Made by a program: the position numbers and the translations under genes. A model generated the notes under the pieces. The model saw only the letters and a program-made list of their open reading frames with translations. It was not told the origin of the DNA and made no database searches. A stretch of DNA of 64,000 nucleotides from Rotaria macrura (lineage: Eukaryota; Rotifera; Eurotatoria; Philodinida; Philodinidae). The stretch is taken from positions 6,753-70,752 of the forward strand of contig OENT01000654.1 in NCBI GenBank assembly GCA_900239685.1. Reading direction: 5' to 3'. Below are positions 21,806-32,785 of the stretch, piece after piece. Each line of letters starts with the position of its first letter. Position 1 is the stretch's first letter.

Positions 21806-24800
21806 ATGAACACAGCATAATTATGCATCTATTATACTCATACTATATTAAAACGATTTCTAAACAATCAATCTACAGCTACTCTACATTAATGTATTCT
21901 CTCGTCCAGTCGCTGTCGAATATCATTGATCAAGAACCGAATCAAAGACGAATAACGTCATACCGATGGTGAGTTTAGTTTTTAGCTGCAAGCATATGGG
22001 TACAGATCAATGCTGACACGATGAAAATAAATCTTTTAGAGATACTTCCTTCGAGTTCATCCGCATCTTAAAACAAATTCAAAGAAGAACCGATTGATAT
22101 AACGCCAAGAAAATAAACATGACAGACATATCTTTATTAATCCCTAATAACTGTTCGACGCAATCATCAGAGCAACGAATGATTCCATTGCTTAATTAAA
22201 CATTTAAGAGAATTTGTGTCGATCGATCGACACCAGTAAATCATGGACGGTTCATTTGCATGAGAAGATAATAGCATAAGTCTACTGAAAATCATAGAAG
22301 ATCCATTGTTCAGAATAGACCCGTTTCAGTTGAGCAATTCTTTTATATTTATGAGAGAGAAGGGAAACACAGGCGGATGGTTATCTTCCTGAAAAGCTCC
22401 TACAATTCAGTCGGTTCGATTTTCAGGGATATAATTATAAAATTTGAGAAGTGAAAAGAGTCGCTGTTTGTCTCTATTTTGAGCTGAGGCAAAAACATGT
22501 GTTCTTACCGAGTTGACAACTCGAAGGAACACAATTGCGCAGGTTAATTTCTCTTGTGAAAACTTGTTCATTGAACTGATCTCCGTCGAGTGAAATATTT
22601 ACTTTTAGGAAAAGAGAATTCGCTTCCGCATTTTCTCCTCTTCAAGATATATCTGAACGTGGAATCGCCTACAATAAGAAACGTCGATTCCTTTGACAAA
22701 AATTTAATTTAGACGCGTCAACATCGCTGTAGTTTTAATGAAAACTTGCGTGCGCAGGTGAGAGCTATTATCTCGCAACGAGAATGTTCCACGAGGCTGT
22801 ATAAAAAAACAAATAGATGGCGTTTAGCGTGAGCAGAGCGACTTGCATCCGTTTGAAGTGTTGGTCGACGATTCATCGTTAGATTCAAAAATTTAGCTTT
22901 TCGAAAAATATCGTTCAATGTGTCCTTCTTGATTAAATTCCGCTCGCATGAAACTCGAAAACGAGAAATAATTCTTTTGCTTTCCTTTCTTTTCTACTGA
23001 AATCGATATTTAATCAATTCTATCTCATGTTTGTTGTTTCACAGCCCAAGCATCGATCTGATCCATGACCGAAACACAATTGCAGTTTTTCTAGCACGTC
23101 TACAATTAGAATTTTGAAAGCACTTCACCAGAAAGAAACAAAATGTCAATTGGTCTAGAAAATTCTACTTAACAACATCGACACCCATGTCAACCGTAGA
23201 CATGCACACTCTCATTGTGGTGTTCGTCTCAAAGAGTGATTGGAAGTGGACGATCTATGAAAGTTAAACGCTCGAAAAACGATTCTTTTATTATTCTCGA
23301 GAGAGCTGAGTTGCTGTTCAATGCATTGTAAACGTCGATGTCCTTTTTCGATGCAGTTAAAACTAACCCAGATTAGTAAAAACATTCTTTCTTCTCAAAC
23401 AATGAAAGTCAAGAGGAGAATCAATAAAGAAACCGTTGAAGAGTCCGAGAACTTGAGAAAAAAGTCCTTCTATCGATTCTCTTGTGTCGATAAAGACCGA
23501 TGCAAGCATCGATCGCCGATTACCGATTCATCACCACTACATTTGAAATGGTGACATCTTCGTTTCCGAATTCGTCGTTAGAGGAAATGACAGAATTTTT
23601 TGTAAAACGGTTCGCCTGCCAAAAACGAATCGAACTACTTCATGAAATAAATTCCATGTTCATCTTTTCGATAAGAGCAAACGAGAAATAACAAGCATCT
23701 ATTGTATGCCGCAGAAATTCGGATAAACGAACAGATCGTGCTTAACTTATTTTCATCGTTTAAATTCGTTTGACTTTCGTTCTTGTCGATTGATTCTCAT
23801 CAGGTGATTCCTCTGAATAATTGTCTTGTTAAAAGATAGTTGCTCACACTTGAACACGATGGTCTTGTTAAGTAAAACGGGGCACAACGTTTCAACATAG
23901 GCTCCATTTGACAGTTTTCAATATTGCCACGACAACATCAGATCGGTATTTGGTCGAAATCTCGATCTTTTTCCTGTCTCAATAGTTCATTTATTTAACT
24001 GACCAGCAACCAATTATCGAATATTGCGACAAAGAAACGATTTCACTACGAAATAATTAAATAAAACGCCACAGAATTGAGAAAAAGCATAAAGTCAAGC
24101 GGATAAATTAAGAAAGAAAATATTTGATTTGGTAAATAAATTCTTCTGGAATGAGAGGGAAACTCGTTTGAATTTAGTGAAATTGGCTTGAATCAATCAG
24201 AGAATTGAGTTCATCGAATGGGACGATGATTAACGGAAAATAAAAGATAACAACGACTGTTTTACTCAACGGTCGATTATGGTTCAGATAACGAGTTTGA
24301 CAATTAGGAGTTGATTTGTTTTCGACGAGAAAAATATCAATAGAGACAAGACGAAAATCGATTTGAAATGATCGATCGAAAAAAGTCTTCCACCTCTCTC
24401 CTATTGGCTAATGTTCCGATAGATTTCACTTTCTACTCAACCGTCAATGTTCTTTTTTCTTCGAAACTGATTAAATTCATAGTAGGAAATGAAGTTCAAC
24501 TGATTATTATACAAATAAATCACTTCAGTTGAGAATCAACACCAACGAAAAATTTCTCGTCGCCTAATTTAGGTTCGACTATCGAATAAGATCATGCTGC
24601 CTTTCTTCCCCGCTCTTCATATACTTTCCTGCAGAATAAAATCTTTCGTTAACAATCAAACAAAGAAAAAAAGTCCAAACTTGGAGACATCCCTCGAACG
24701 GGAATTCTCTCGAAACCAAATCGGTGTTTATCTTATTTATAATTAAGACAACTATTCTGCTTGAATCTCGATTAAAAAGTTAACTTGAATCGTTCGCTTG

Positions 24801-25977
24801 AACCATCCCATTGCTGTTTATCATCGATATTACTGATAATTAATGAAAAATCGATTCTCTCTCGGACACTTGATAAAAGAAAATTGATTGCTGTTTCATT
24901 TTCAACTGAACATTGATTTTCTCGTTTGAGTTGTTTCGATTGACAACCGTCTATCAATCTGAATTCAAGATCGATCATTCCGATATTTAGTTGATCCATA
25001 GACAGAGACAGATAAATAACAATTCAAGTCCATTCCGTCGCCATCAGCGTTCCGAATGGAATTCGAAAAGAAAATGGTTTCGTGCACTTTGGTTTATTGA
25101 ACAAAACGTATCGGTACACTTTACTTTAGTAACCAAAGGGTACCACAGTGTATATATCGAAACTTACGGTATAATCTAGAAAAACACGAGTTCATTTTCA
25201 TATCTGCTAAACAAACTATTCGCTTCATGTTAAAAGAGGAAAGAAAAAAAATGGTGAATACTGTCCGTAAGAAAAAAAATACTAAAAGTAGCACTAGTCG
25301 ATAGTAAAAATGAAAAGCAAAGGTCATATCGTTCAAAGTCAGCTTTTCGCATACCCTGATATTAGAATTAATTCATTTACAAACAGATTTCTCGATAGAG
25401 CGCAAAGTGTTAATTTTGTAGACAAAGTGTTCTGCGTACACTTTGTTTTTGTCAACAGCGTGCAAAACAGCGTGTACTCGAGACTTAGCAAGGGTTCTGT
25501 ACACGTTGATTATGCTGGGTACACCTGCTATTCGTATCGCTGGTCGCCATTCTCGAACGGATCGTTTTGATTGGCTTTGAAATCTACCAATGAAAGTTGT
25601 TCAACAATCAGAGTGCAACTGAAATAAATAATAAAGTAAACGAAAAAAATGAAACGGTTCGAATTTAAAAGGTGAGAAGATTTTGGAAATTGGATTTACT
25701 AAAATGTCGAAATACGCATCTCATCACATCTACATCTGTCGAAGTGAATAAGAGTCGAATGAATATAATAACTATAACTAACACTGACAATCGATTCTCA
25801 TTGGTTGACACGTCGAACGTGTAGTTTTTCAACATCATCAAGAATCGACAAATGTTGAAATAATTAGTTAATTTTCATGATCGACTCATTTCTCTTTCTA
25901 GATAGTTTATGCTCGGCCGAATTTAAGCTGTGTCGAAAATCGCCATTGTTTCGAACAAGATAAAACAGTAGGAAAAA
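21806..25977. other. intergenic, TCGA-rich; no gene assigned
   Basis: Many frames are open for 60 to 80 codons in this region, on both strands and overlapping each other, which reflects its composition rather than genes. I found no convincing exon chain. Frames at 23321-23691 (plus) and 24772-24999 (minus) were inspected and left unassigned. Confidence 0.45.
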
Positions 25978-28900
25978 ATGTCGGAAGTGTTAAGAAGAAC
26001 TGGTTATCAATGCCTATCGAATTTAATCGTATGAATCGATTATTTGACGAATGAAGAAGAACAAATGAATATTTTCTCTTAAACTTATTGTTTTCAGTTT
26101 GTTTCATCGAAGAGATCATCGGTGAACATTGGTTCAACTTTAACAATCCATCGATCACTGTCGAGTCAGCAAACATCGAATAGATCGTCCAACAATACGA
26201 TAAATTCTTGCAAACATAAGCATATCTCATCGATACAGCGATGCGGAACGCCGATTTGTTTCATTTATCACGATCCGATATTCATACCGGTACGAGTCGA
26301 TTTCGATTTAGTTGAATAAAATCAAATGTGTTTGTCTCTCTCTCTCTCTTTTGTTTTGTCTTGCCAAGGTGCGGGGAAATGCGTCACAACCAAAGGGGTT
26401 CTTCGGCTCGTTGATCGACAACATAAGAGACGAATTGACTAAGAATAAGGAAATCAAGGTGAGACAATCGAACAGTGCAATCCGGAATGCAAATTCATCT
26501 TAAAATCGAAAAATTCGTTTAGGATAACATCAAAAAATTTCGAGATCAAGCCAAGAAACTCGAAGACAGCGACGCTTTGAAAGAAGCTCGAGATAAATAC
26601 GTGAGTTTTGTCTTCATGGATGTCTAAGGGGACGGTTTCACCGTCGATTTTATCATTCGAAGAAAGTCTTGGAACGCGAAACGATGAAAAGCTCGGCTGT
26701 CATTCGAGAGAAGATCGGCGAACTCGGAGAAAAAGTGAAAGAGGTCAGTTTCATCGGTCGATCGCTCGATCCTTACTCGTATCTTGTTCATGCTTCTAGA
26801 GTGACGTCATTAAAAAAGCGTCCGACATTGGATATGAATTGGGTAAACAAGCACAAAAAGCGGCAGAGAAATTATCGGAAACAACCGAACAAATAACTGA
26901 TACAAATGCTTTCAAAAAAGTTTCACAAGTAATTTCTTTTGCTTTTATTAAACGCTGCGAACTTCGGTTTGATTCTTTATTCAATAGCGTTTAACGACAA
27001 TAAAACAAGAAGTTGGCGATGCAACCAAACTAACTCGACCGTTGGGTTACCGACCACCGGCTGTTTTAAGAAAACGAACCGATACTGATACCGTCAAGAA
27101 AGATAAAGTCTTTCAGGCTGACACGTATGTATTCACATTTCATCGATTCGATCGATTTCGATTGATTGACATTTGAGTTTCGAATAAATCTTCTTTCAAC
27201 TTTCACTCCGCACACACTGAATATTATTTCAATTAGATGACTAGTCTATTAAGGCTGATTTGCAAACTTGAGAAGATTGCCGAGCTATTTCGAGTTACAT
27301 AATCTCTAGTCGCCATCCACATCGTCAATTATTGTTGTTTCACATGCTTAGCGAAAAGGAAAGACTCTTATGAGAAGATAAACGGGTTACGAACAAGATT
27401 TCCCTTCTCCTTGTCTTTCTCATACAGCAGAATCGTTTCCTTGTTTCTTCGACACGATCACGAGTTGCTTGTCGAAGAAAATTTCAGCACTATAGCACGA
27501 CGAACATTAACGAATATTATTTTGTCATTTCTTCTTCAATGGAGCTAACACATTTAAGTAAAACGATTCGCTGAAGCAATGCTGAGGCCCGCCATCCGCT
27601 TTGCTTGCTCAATAATCAAGCGAAGTTAACTTCAACTTCGCTTTTCATCGCTAAACGGTGACAAAAGTGAACACGTCGATGTCGATCAATCGAATCAATC
27701 GTTTACTTCCAAGACAACGACAGGCGGGAGACGGCCTGCGACGAAAATATCATTTCGCATTCAGAAAACGAAATGCGACTCGATTGAGCTCGAGATTTTC
27801 TTTTCACTCGACTTCACAGTTGCTAATGTTGAGAAGAAGATGCGTCAATGTCGATCGGATATCGATGTCGAATCGTCGGAAAACGTCTTTACTTGTAAAA
27901 TGCGAAACTCTCTTGTCTTCGTCTATTGCAGAGAAACTCAAACGGTGACTGTTCACAAAGACTCTCAATGGTTTCAAAGTTGGCAAAATTTCAAAGAGAA
28001 TAACACTTATTTAAATAGTTTGTTCGATTGAAATTCAAAGTCGACATGGGTCTTTGTTTCAAATCTTTCTATTCACAGAATTGTTCGATCTCAAATCTAA
28101 ATATGATGAAAGCGACAATTTAGTTGTACGTGTCAGTCGAACGTTAACAGACAAACTGTCGGGAGCATTGGGTAATAAGAGATTTGTGCTCGAACTCGAT
28201 TCCAATGTCTTCTCGTTTTTTATGAAGGGTCAATATTTAGTCAATCGGAAACGAGCGAAGCATTGACGGAGATCTGCCGCGTCGATCCAACGTTCGACAT
28301 CGCGCAATTCATTCGTCTTGCTCAATACGACTTCATTCCGAACATATTCGAAGTAAGACTTTTCCTTCAAACCAAAGAAAAGCATTTTCTCAATTCAATT
28401 CAATGTCGTTCTTACTCTCGTTTCACTCCAGTCTTTGGCACGTGGTCAATTAGAAATACTGAGAGATTGGTCAACCGAAGCCGTAAACAACATTTGCTCG
28501 AATCTTACTCTGATCAAACCAATCGATTTCATCTATTTAAGGTTTACAATGTCCTCATACATCCAATAAACACGGCCAAAGCTTTGAATTACAAATATCA
28601 CTTGAAAATAATTGATCTCGCCGATCTCGAAGTAAGTCTCGTCTCTGTCTGATGGAAAACAAGTCATTCATCGATTATGCCGGTCAATGAACGACCAAGA
28701 GAGTCGAAGCGAAGAATTTTCGAAGCATCGATCAGTCGACGAATTCTTATTTGAAATTCATCTGAATCTTTCAGAAATCTCTCTCCGTAGAAAAACAATC
28801 CGCTTAAACTTTCGCCTAAAATAGAAGGTTTTCTTTCCCTTTCGATTTGGTTCAATCGAGAACATCAGCTGGCCTTTGTTTTCGAAATTTGCTTTCCAAT

Positions 28901-29540
28901 AGACGTCGATCGAGTTGAAATTCGACTCGACTCGTCCGAGAACGAACAAATCGTTGGCTCAAGTCTTCCCTCGCTCGAGTTCGTATCGAACCGAGTGGCT
29001 TTGTTTGGTTGAATCAGTCGATTGACGTTCGAATCTCGACCTGTTCTCATCGACTTGAAACATTAAAAATCACGTTGACAGATATTGATCAACATTCGAC
29101 AAAAATGCCCGCTGATTTCTGGTTGATGCACAGAAAACCGACGACCACGAATCCGATTTGAGAAATTTACCGGACGAAGATGAACGATTGAATTTGTTAA
29201 ATGACGATAATCGATAGCGAAGGGAGATCGTTTCTCGTTTAGCTTGTCGCAGCGAAAATCATGGAAATGGGTCCTGTTCTTGTCGTGACATTTCAAGCTC
29301 AACAGATCGCCTACATATCGGATGCTAATGGAAAAGTTATCGAAGGAGATCCGGTAGAAATTTCAATATTTAATTGACTTAAAATAATTCCATTTAATTC
29401 TTTATTTTGCTTTTCTAAAGGAACAAATCAATCGGATCAATTATATATTTGCTCTTGGCCGTGACACGACGATTCTCGATCCTCTCGCTGCTTGGCGTCT
29501 TGTCGATCTAAGTGCCTCAAAAGTCAATCATTTTGTTTGA
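25978..29540 (+). CDS. TIMM44: mitochondrial import inner membrane translocase subunit TIM44, 14 exons
   Basis: TIM44 tethers matrix Hsp70 to the TIM23 channel and helps drive protein import. Fourteen exons join with consistent phases: 25978-26028, 26098-26289, 26369-26458, 26523-26600, 26663-26743, 26800-26928, 26988-27124, 27932-28017, 28079-28171, 28228-28352, 28432-28482, 28542-28631, 29243-29353 and 29421-29540. The product is 477 aa, close to the usual 450-480. The N terminus (MSEVLRRTGYQCLSNLI, then Ser/Arg-rich) fits a mitochondrial presequence. It is followed by FFGSLIDNIRDELTKNKEIK, the charged helical Hsp70-binding region, then VTVHKDSQWFQSW, KYDESDN, LTEICRVDPTFD, VYNVLIHPINTAKAL, GPVLVVTFQAQ and the ending DPLAAWRLVDLSAS, all TIM44 hallmarks. 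Eleven introns are 56-79 bp; two are 807 and 611 bp. The first exon and start are less certain than the rest, because that part is poorly conserved. Confidence 0.95.
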
Positions 29541-31412
29541 TAACAGTTCTCTTTGTTTTCTGTTCGCTTGTTTTCTTTTTCATCATTAAACGAAAACAAA
29601 TTTCGTTCGACTGATTTTCAACGTCTCGTTCTCTCATTCTCCAGCATAAGTCAACTGAAACGATCGGCTTAGAGTCACGAACATAGATCAAAACTTTCCC
29701 GCTTCGCTATCGACACTTTTTATCGAACCTTGACTTTCGCCCGCGGTTAGAGATCAGCCTCGTTGGAATTCAACGTTGACTCTCTCTCTCTCTCCACTTC
29801 ACTCATTGACAGTTGAAGTCAATAATCTGTCGACCCACATCAATGAGTAAACGATTGTTTCTTTCATGTTTATTTATTGCCTTTGACTTGTCTTGTGTCT
29901 ATTCGATTATATTCACTTCTGCCCTTCCTCTCGTTATTCGATTCGGCAAAGATTTCGCCCCATGCACACAAATAACCAGTTCCATTTGCTAGAATTGCAG
30001 CTCGCGCTTATCACACGTGAGAGTCGATTTCGTTGAGTTTGAGCAAAAGACAAGTTCACTCTCGATCTTTCAATTCACTGAGTTTTCACAAAATTGCTTC
30101 AGATGTGGTCTGTTCGACACGCCGAGCGACGAAGAAGACGACGATGAAGTCATCAATTGTGAGAATAAAACCTATCGAAAGAAATCTCAGCTTGAAAGAG
30201 TCGCGACATTGAACGATTATCTAAAATCGAGAAATTTTTGTCGCCGAAACATTTCGATTTCTGATAGAATTCATCTCGAGTTGAATTCAATTGAAATGGG
30301 TATTAGCTAGAGAAAACGAAAATCTGTATGAGCCTTAATATTGATCAATAAGCACATTGCTTGTGGCTTCTCAGTCTCGTCTCATCGCTGAAGTGAATCG
30401 ACGTTCGCTGCTCGTCTTCCATGTGGATTCTATCGAGCATTATTTTCCTTTCGTTGGTTTCAATGCGCTTCTTTGTTTCATCAGTCTTATCCATATTGAA
30501 CATAGGATCGACCGAGTTCAGCCGATCGCGTTCGAAGATAACTCCCGAAAAAGATTTCGATCTGTGCGACATTGAACGGAATCAACTTAAGTCACTCGAT
30601 CATTAACATTCATCTCTTGTTATCAGAGAAGAGACAACTGCTCGATTCAACTTCCGAACAGCGAATGACTAAGTCGACTTTCTTCGATCGATGTCACTGC
30701 TTTGGCTTCCGTCGTTTGAATAAAATCGAGTTTCGTTTTCTCCTCTTTCGACTTCCTCTCGACGAACAGTTTGATTTTCAGTTGCGAGTCAATGCTTATA
30801 ATCACGAAATAGATCGACTTTCGATCGACAACAATCATTTAAATCGAACCGAAAACTGTTGGTTTCGTCAACAATTGAAATAGATTTAGCAGATAATTCT
30901 CAATATGAACATTTTCTTTTCGCCGATATTTATCTCGACGATTTCAATTTCGATAAGGGGAGTTATGAGAGAGAAACTCAAACGAGATTAGGCTTTATGG
31001 AAAACGAAGAAATCAACTGTTTCACCGGACAAATCGATCGAATGAACTTAACTCTCTCCCATCGTCTTCGTCTTTTGAACGAATCGCCGACAATCAATCT
31101 CAATATAAACAGGAAAAACTGGCTCGATTGTCTCTCGCGAAAATAATCTCGGATCTTTTCTCTTACACTGCTAGTTAAATTCAATAAAACAAAGAAGTTT
31201 GGAGAGATTAGTCGCGAGATCGATCCCAGGGGAAATGATCAAGTTGCACGAAACGGTGATTTTGTTGGTTTCATCTTGAGTCGAACCGATGAATGGAAGT
31301 GGCCGATCGGTATCGATACGGAAATGGAAAATCGAAGAGGGACGGTCAATCAGCGAACACAGATCGTGAGAGGAGAAGAAGAAGAAAAGAGAAGTAAAAG
31401 GCGAGCAATCGG
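29541..31412. other. TIM44 3' flank and TCGA-rich intergenic DNA
   Basis: ATTAAA about 45 bp after the TIM44 stop may serve as its poly(A) signal. Frames at 30017-30310, 30572-30883 and 30859-31146 (plus strand) have partly protein-like composition, for example an acidic TPSDEEDDDEV. They could not be linked by splice sites into a credible gene, and competing frames overlap them. Confidence 0.4.
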
Positions 31413-31444
31413 TTTATTTCGAATAAATGTGTCAATAGTTTATT
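31413..31444 (-). terminator. two AATAAA poly(A) signals after the neuropeptide gene
   Basis: Read on the minus strand, AATAAA occurs at 31439-31444 and again at 31413-31418, 5 and 31 bp past the stop codon of the neuropeptide precursor. This supports 31449-31609 being the last coding exon. Confidence 0.6.
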
Positions 31445-31448
31445 TCGT

Positions 31449-31996
31449 TTAAAATAAGAGTTTGATCAACTCGTCGAGTGAATTCGACGACGGCTGTTTT
31501 GATACGAACACCGATCGTGATTCTGATGGAGACGCTGAATCCAACAAAGACGTGGAATCGGACAACGAACGTTTGTCAAGAGCCCAACTGCACACTTTCC
31601 ACAGACATTCTAAGAATTCAAATTAGAAATCGAAATTAAACGAGAAGACAAATTTTCCTTGTAAAAACATACGTCGGCCTCGTTTCTGCAACGATCGAGT
31701 TTGTAGATCAGTTGGGTGAAGAGACAAGCCATCCCACCACGGCGAAACTTGTCTCTGCTCGTTGGCGAGAGTTTCACGTTGTAAGATCTTCGATAAGAAT
31801 TCGTCGTTTGAGTCGAGTTCCGATTCGAACCAGCGAGGTCTCTGGCAATGACAATTAACAAAACGAGTCGCTTCAAATAAAGAGACGAGCAAAAACAAAC
31901 GATATTTACTTGAACGTCATTTATTCTGTACGAATAAACGAGAACTAATTCGAGACAAACAAATATTAATATCAATTCACTTTTTAGCATCGTCAT
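31449..31996 (-). CDS. neuropeptide precursor with urotensin-II-like cysteine ring
   Basis: Three exons join in phase on the minus strand: 31996-31910, 31841-31673 and 31609-31449. The introns are 68 and 63 bp, both GT-AG. The 138-aa product starts MTMLKSELILIFVCLELVLV, a clear secretory signal likely cleaved after VYS. The middle is a spacer rich in charged residues, ending SLQKR. Then comes GRQCLWKVCSWALD, closed by a second KR, and a Ser-rich tail ending DELIKLLF. The two cysteines enclose L-W-K-V, a six-residue ring of the form C-x-W-K-x-C. This is the pattern of vertebrate urotensin II (C-F-W-K-Y-C) and recalls the W-K of somatostatin. Flanking KR sites fit prohormone convertase release. 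The Q after GR could become pyroglutamate if the peptide is trimmed at R. The ring codons sit directly after the second splice junction (C|AA gives Q), so the prediction depends on that intron. The secreted-peptide call is strong; the urotensin relationship is an inference from a short motif. Confidence 0.8.
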
Positions 31997-32513
31997 TGGG
32001 CTCTTCTGGAAATCGACGAGTCTGTTGAATTTAAATGCTAAAAAAGAATCAAGTTTTCACCAACATGCCTCAACCGTTCACTTTCGTATTTAGAATTCAT
32101 CTTCGCTTTATGCGTCGAACGGCAACAAACAAAAAACGGCAAATGAAACCTGTCCAGGGCATGGAAGCGAAGAAGACGTTAATTTAAGGAGAATCAGATT
32201 AGTTTAATGAGAACTAGAGCGCGGACGAGGATTCTTCCGCGTGAATACACCGAGACACGCATTTTGAATAGAATGAATTCGACATTTACTTTCGTGACTT
32301 TCTCCTCCAGAGAATTTAAACAACGAGGCGACTGAAACTTATTTTCAAATAAATGAAAATTCTTTTCACTTCGACGAACATTCATCGATCTGGGTCGACC
32401 TCTATTAATCAGCTAATATTCTCATCATTTCAGCTAATTAAACACTGTTCGACTGTTTATCTTCTCTCATTTAACAAATACAATCGGTGGGACGTTCAAC
32501 ATTAACAACGATT

Positions 32514-32785
32514 ATGGCGACACGACGACTGAAAGAAGAACAACAAACGAGAAAGACGACTTACAAAGAGAAGGTTTTCCGCTTTTCACGTCTCATTTCG
32601 GTCTCTGAGATGAATCAAAAGTAAGTAGAAAACGCACGAAGAGTTCGTCCGAAGGCATAACTTACATTGATCTTGGATTCATCGACAAATGAGTTTCGTC
32701 ACTTTTCTGCTGTGCTTCTTTTTTTTCTTTTTTTCTCTCTCCCTCTTCTTCTCCTTTGTTCTCTGCAAGAATAAAATCACGCTGA
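32514..32785 (+). CDS. candidate two-exon gene for a 40-aa basic peptide
   Basis: ATG 32514 opens a frame (MATRRLKEEQQTRKTTYKEK and onward, to MNQ) that ends at a strong donor, AA|GTAAGT, at 32620/32621. About 150 bp downstream an exceptionally long pyrimidine tract (about 32700-32768) ends in CTGCAAG at 32769. Joining there keeps phase and gives only four more codons (IKSR) before TGA at 32783-32785. The intron looks real; the short product may mean that the true frame differs or that the exons are partly untranslated. No family is recognised. Confidence 0.35.

Noticed and set aside
28664-29302. Cluster of minus-strand ORFs of 61-79 aa
   Set aside because: They lie mostly within the 611-bp TIM44 intron and its flanking exon, with mutually overlapping frames.
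31610-31898. Two overlapping minus-strand ORFs read as separate genes
   Set aside because: They are unspliced views of the neuropeptide gene; splicing at 31910/31841 and 31673/31609 explains both.
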